The position numbers and the translations under genes were made by a program. A stretch of DNA of 64,000 nt from Robertmurraya sp047302285 (GTDB taxonomy: Bacteria; Bacillota; Bacilli; Bacillales; Cytobacillaceae), in contig NZ_CP154845.1 of assembly GCF_047302285.1 (NCBI RefSeq), forward strand, positions 682,001 to 746,000, given 5' to 3'. Under the pieces are notes generated by a model, which did not search any database, was not told the DNA's origin, and saw only the letters and a program-made list of their open reading frames with translations. Positions 62,407 to 64,000 of this stretch are shown piece after piece (positions within the stretch are counted from its first letter, which is position 1; each line of letters opens with the position of its first letter).

Positions 62407-63138
62407 ATGGATAGAATAAAAGTAATAATAGCTGACGACGATCAACCTTCAAGAACAATATTATCTCATTTTGCTAGGTTATCACCTGAGTATGAAGTGG
62501 TATCAGAAGTATCAAATGGAGAAGAATTAATCGAATCAGTAGTGAAAGAAAAACCTGATATTGCTTTAGTGGACATCAACATGCCTGGTATCAATGGTTT
62601 TGAGGCGGTTAAGATATTTAAAAAAGTTTTACCTACCATACAAGTTATTTTTACAACGGGGCATGACGAGTTTGCAGTGGCAGCATTCAATATATCTGCA
62701 GTCGACTATATTGTTAAACCTATAGAAAGAACCCGATTATTTATGGCGCTGGAAAAGGCCAAAAAGTTGCTTAAAATGCAGCAAAGTATAGGAAATCAAT
62801 CAACGAAAACAAGCTCAAATAAGCTTTCGATTAAATCAAATGGTACTTTTCTTTATCTTTCCATAGACGAGATATTTTATATTGAAAAAGAGGGTCGAAA
62901 AACACTTATTCATGTAAGAAATAGCATCTTTGAGACTTCAGATTCCCTTCAAGAGATTGAAAACAAACTTCCAGAGTATTTTTACAAAACACATCGTTCT
63001 TATCTAGTTAATCTAAAAAAAATTATAAAAATTGAACCATTTGGTGAGACCTATCTTGCCCGTTTTTCAGGTACTGATAAGGTTGCATATATTTCAAAAT
63101 TGAAGGTTCAAGAGGTATATGGCTTATTAGGGAGTTAA
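62407..63138 (+). CDS. LytTR family response regulator
   Basis: A 243-residue response regulator. The receiver domain (1-118) has acidic residues at 10-12, phosphoacceptor Asp56 (VDINMPGI) and Lys in IVKPI. The C-terminal LytTR DNA-binding domain (about 138-240) shows YLSIDEIFYIEKEGRKT and THRSYLVNLKKI. LytTR regulators bind direct repeats and often control competence, autolysis or virulence genes. No histidine kinase of the LytS type is adjacent. RBS GAAAGGG. Confidence 0.92.
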   Translation: MDRIKVIIADDDQPSRTILSHFARLSPEYEVVSEVSNGEELIESVVKEKPDIALVDINMPGINGFEAVKIFKKVLPTIQVIFTTGHDEFAVAAFNISAVDYIVKPIERTRLFMALEKAKKLLKMQQSIGNQSTKTSSNKLSIKSNGTFLYLSIDEIFYIEKEGRKTLIHVRNSIFETSDSLQEIENKLPEYFYKTHRSYLVNLKKIIKIEPFGETYLARFSGTDKVAYISKLKVQEVYGLLGS

Positions 63139-63183
63139 GAGTAAAAGTTGTTTAAGTTTTCGCAGTGTAGGATGTCATAATAT

Positions 63184-63321
63184 TTAATTGGTTATTGTCA
63201 TCGTTTTTCTTTTAAATTCTTTTGCAACGATAGATTTTATTTGTTGAATTTCATCTAGTGTTAATTTTCTTCTTAGCTTTTCTTCATACATTAAAACTAG
63301 TTCGATATATCTTTCAACCAT
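63184..63321 (-). CDS. Small protein of unknown function (45 residues)
   Basis: A 45-codon frame on the minus strand, MVERYIELVLMYEEKLRRKL at its start, with a GGAGGT ribosome site at good spacing before the ATG at 63321. Predicted as two amphipathic helices, positively charged at the C-terminus. It lacks the SQELD motif of Spo0E phosphatases. Not recognised; supported only by the ribosome site and open frame. Confidence 0.45.
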   Translation of the reverse strand: MVERYIELVLMYEEKLRRKLTLDEIQQIKSIVAKEFKRKTMTITN

Positions 63322-63538
63322 TTTTGTATTTACCTCCTAAATTTTTTCAAACAATACAGTATATTCTATAAATATTGAAAAATATCCTACATGAAAATGA
63401 AAATTTTAATAAATTTTTTGAGCTGTTACATAGAATGCCAATCTAGACACTTGATTCTCTTAGTTACTGTATAGACTTTTCCATGAGGGAAGAAATAGAC
63501 GTTTCTATATAAAGAAACGTTCAGAGTGTCGACTGAAT

Positions 63539-63587
63539 AAAAAACTGTGTGAGTAAGGAACCTTACGAATACCTTACTTACACAGTT
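63539..63587 (-). terminator. Terminator of the convergent LytTR gene
   Basis: AACTGTGTGAGTAAGG (63543-63558) pairs over 16 positions, with one wobble/mismatch, with CCTTACTTACACAGTT (63572-63587); a T-run follows on the minus strand. A second 7-bp inverted repeat, ACGTTTC/GAAACGT, is at 63499-63520. Confidence 0.8.
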
Positions 63588-63621
63588 CATTAAAGCCCCT
63601 TGGTTTCACTTGTCCTTCGCT

Positions 63622-64000
63622 TTATCTAAGTAGTCGAGAAATTTTTTCTTTTACATCATTTATTTTTAGTTTCGAGATAATTGCTTGATTGCTATAGTTC
63701 GCAAAATGAACGATATAGCTTTCATTCCGCGGCATAATATGAGAAATCTTTTTCAAATTAATGATATAGGACCTGTGAGAATGAAAAAAAGTATCGTCTA
63801 GACGTTCCAATAGCTTACTAATGGTTTCATTCGTTTCGTATATTTCTTCCTTCGTGTATACCAAACATTTCTTTTCTATTTTTTCTATAAAGTAAATATC
63901 CTTTAGTGGGATATAACGCGTACCTTTCTGGTCTTTTAATGTTAAGTTTAGTATTGTATCTGCTGGTCGCATCGGATTGTCTTTTTCTCGTTCATAGCGA
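63622..64000 (-). CDS. LytTR DNA-binding domain protein (5' end beyond window)
   Basis: The last 126 codons of a minus-strand gene that stays open to the window edge. It encodes a LytTR domain (IPLKDIYFIEKIEKKCLVYT, HSHRSYIINLKKI) closely like that of the regulator at 62407. An ATG at 63972 exists, but the frame continues upstream without a stop or a ribosome site, so this is probably the C-terminal part of a full response regulator. Confidence 0.8.
   Translation of the reverse strand, partial: RYEREKDNPMRPADTILNLTLKDQKGTRYIPLKDIYFIEKIEKKCLVYTKEEIYETNETISKLLERLDDTFFHSHRSYIINLKKISHIMPRNESYIVHFANYSNQAIISKLKINDVKEKISRLLR

Overview
The window is chromosomal DNA from a low-GC Gram-positive bacterium of the Bacillaceae. 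Protein sequences and gene order follow Bacillus subtilis closely: csbA-uvrB-uvrA, yvlB-yvlD, hprK-lgt-yvoD-ppaX-yvoF, hisZGDBHAFI, yvcD-trxB, yvcI-rapZ-yvcK-whiA-crh, clpP, sigL, and cggR-gapA-pgk-tpiA-gpmI-eno. Regulatory sites agree with this: a LexA/SOS box before uvrB, a CtsR box before clpP and a CggR operator before cggR. No phage, insertion sequence or CRISPR array was found. The species cannot be assigned from sequence alone.

Layout. 1-6.3 kb: two tandem paralogous 969-residue PAS-GGDEF-EAL-PilZ proteins. 6.3-12.2 kb: csbA and the UvrBA repair operon. 12.2-16.4 kb: an orphan LysR regulator, a small zinc-ribbon protein under a Rex/Fnr-like palindrome, and a CitA/DcuS-type two-component pair without a transporter. 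16.6-20 kb: yvlB-yvlD, a DUF523 protein and a cell-wall amidase. 20-31 kb: the hprK-lgt operon and the histidine operon. 31-39.7 kb: TPR protein, thioredoxin reductase, the rapZ-yvcK-whiA-crh group, tRNA-Arg and clpP. 40-49.6 kb: a membrane protein, sigL, a glutaredoxin and the lower glycolysis operon. 50-64 kb: an accessory signalling region.

The accessory region is the most interesting part. It holds an MHYT-PAS hybrid histidine kinase, then a same-strand series EAL - FapA/DUF342 - STAS - [c-di-GMP-I riboswitch plus terminator] - HATPase kinase - HAMP sensor - STAS - PP2C phosphatase. A small unknown protein, a PilZ protein, a LytTR response regulator and a second, convergent LytTR gene cut by the window edge follow. 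I read this as a partner-switching phosphorylation system (STAS switch, HATPase kinase, PP2C phosphatase) whose expression is set by cyclic di-GMP. No sigma factor is encoded nearby, so its output is unknown.

A second theme is intergenic repeats. Three sequence families (CCGCAAT, GACCGATA and a decayed CTCATATG family) form arrays with a period of 20-21 bp, two turns of B-DNA. Two other families are dispersed elements of about 90-180 bp: one with four GGAAAATTTCC-like palindromes at conserved spacing, one bounded by TCTAGCGC and GCTTGCGC. All sit between genes.
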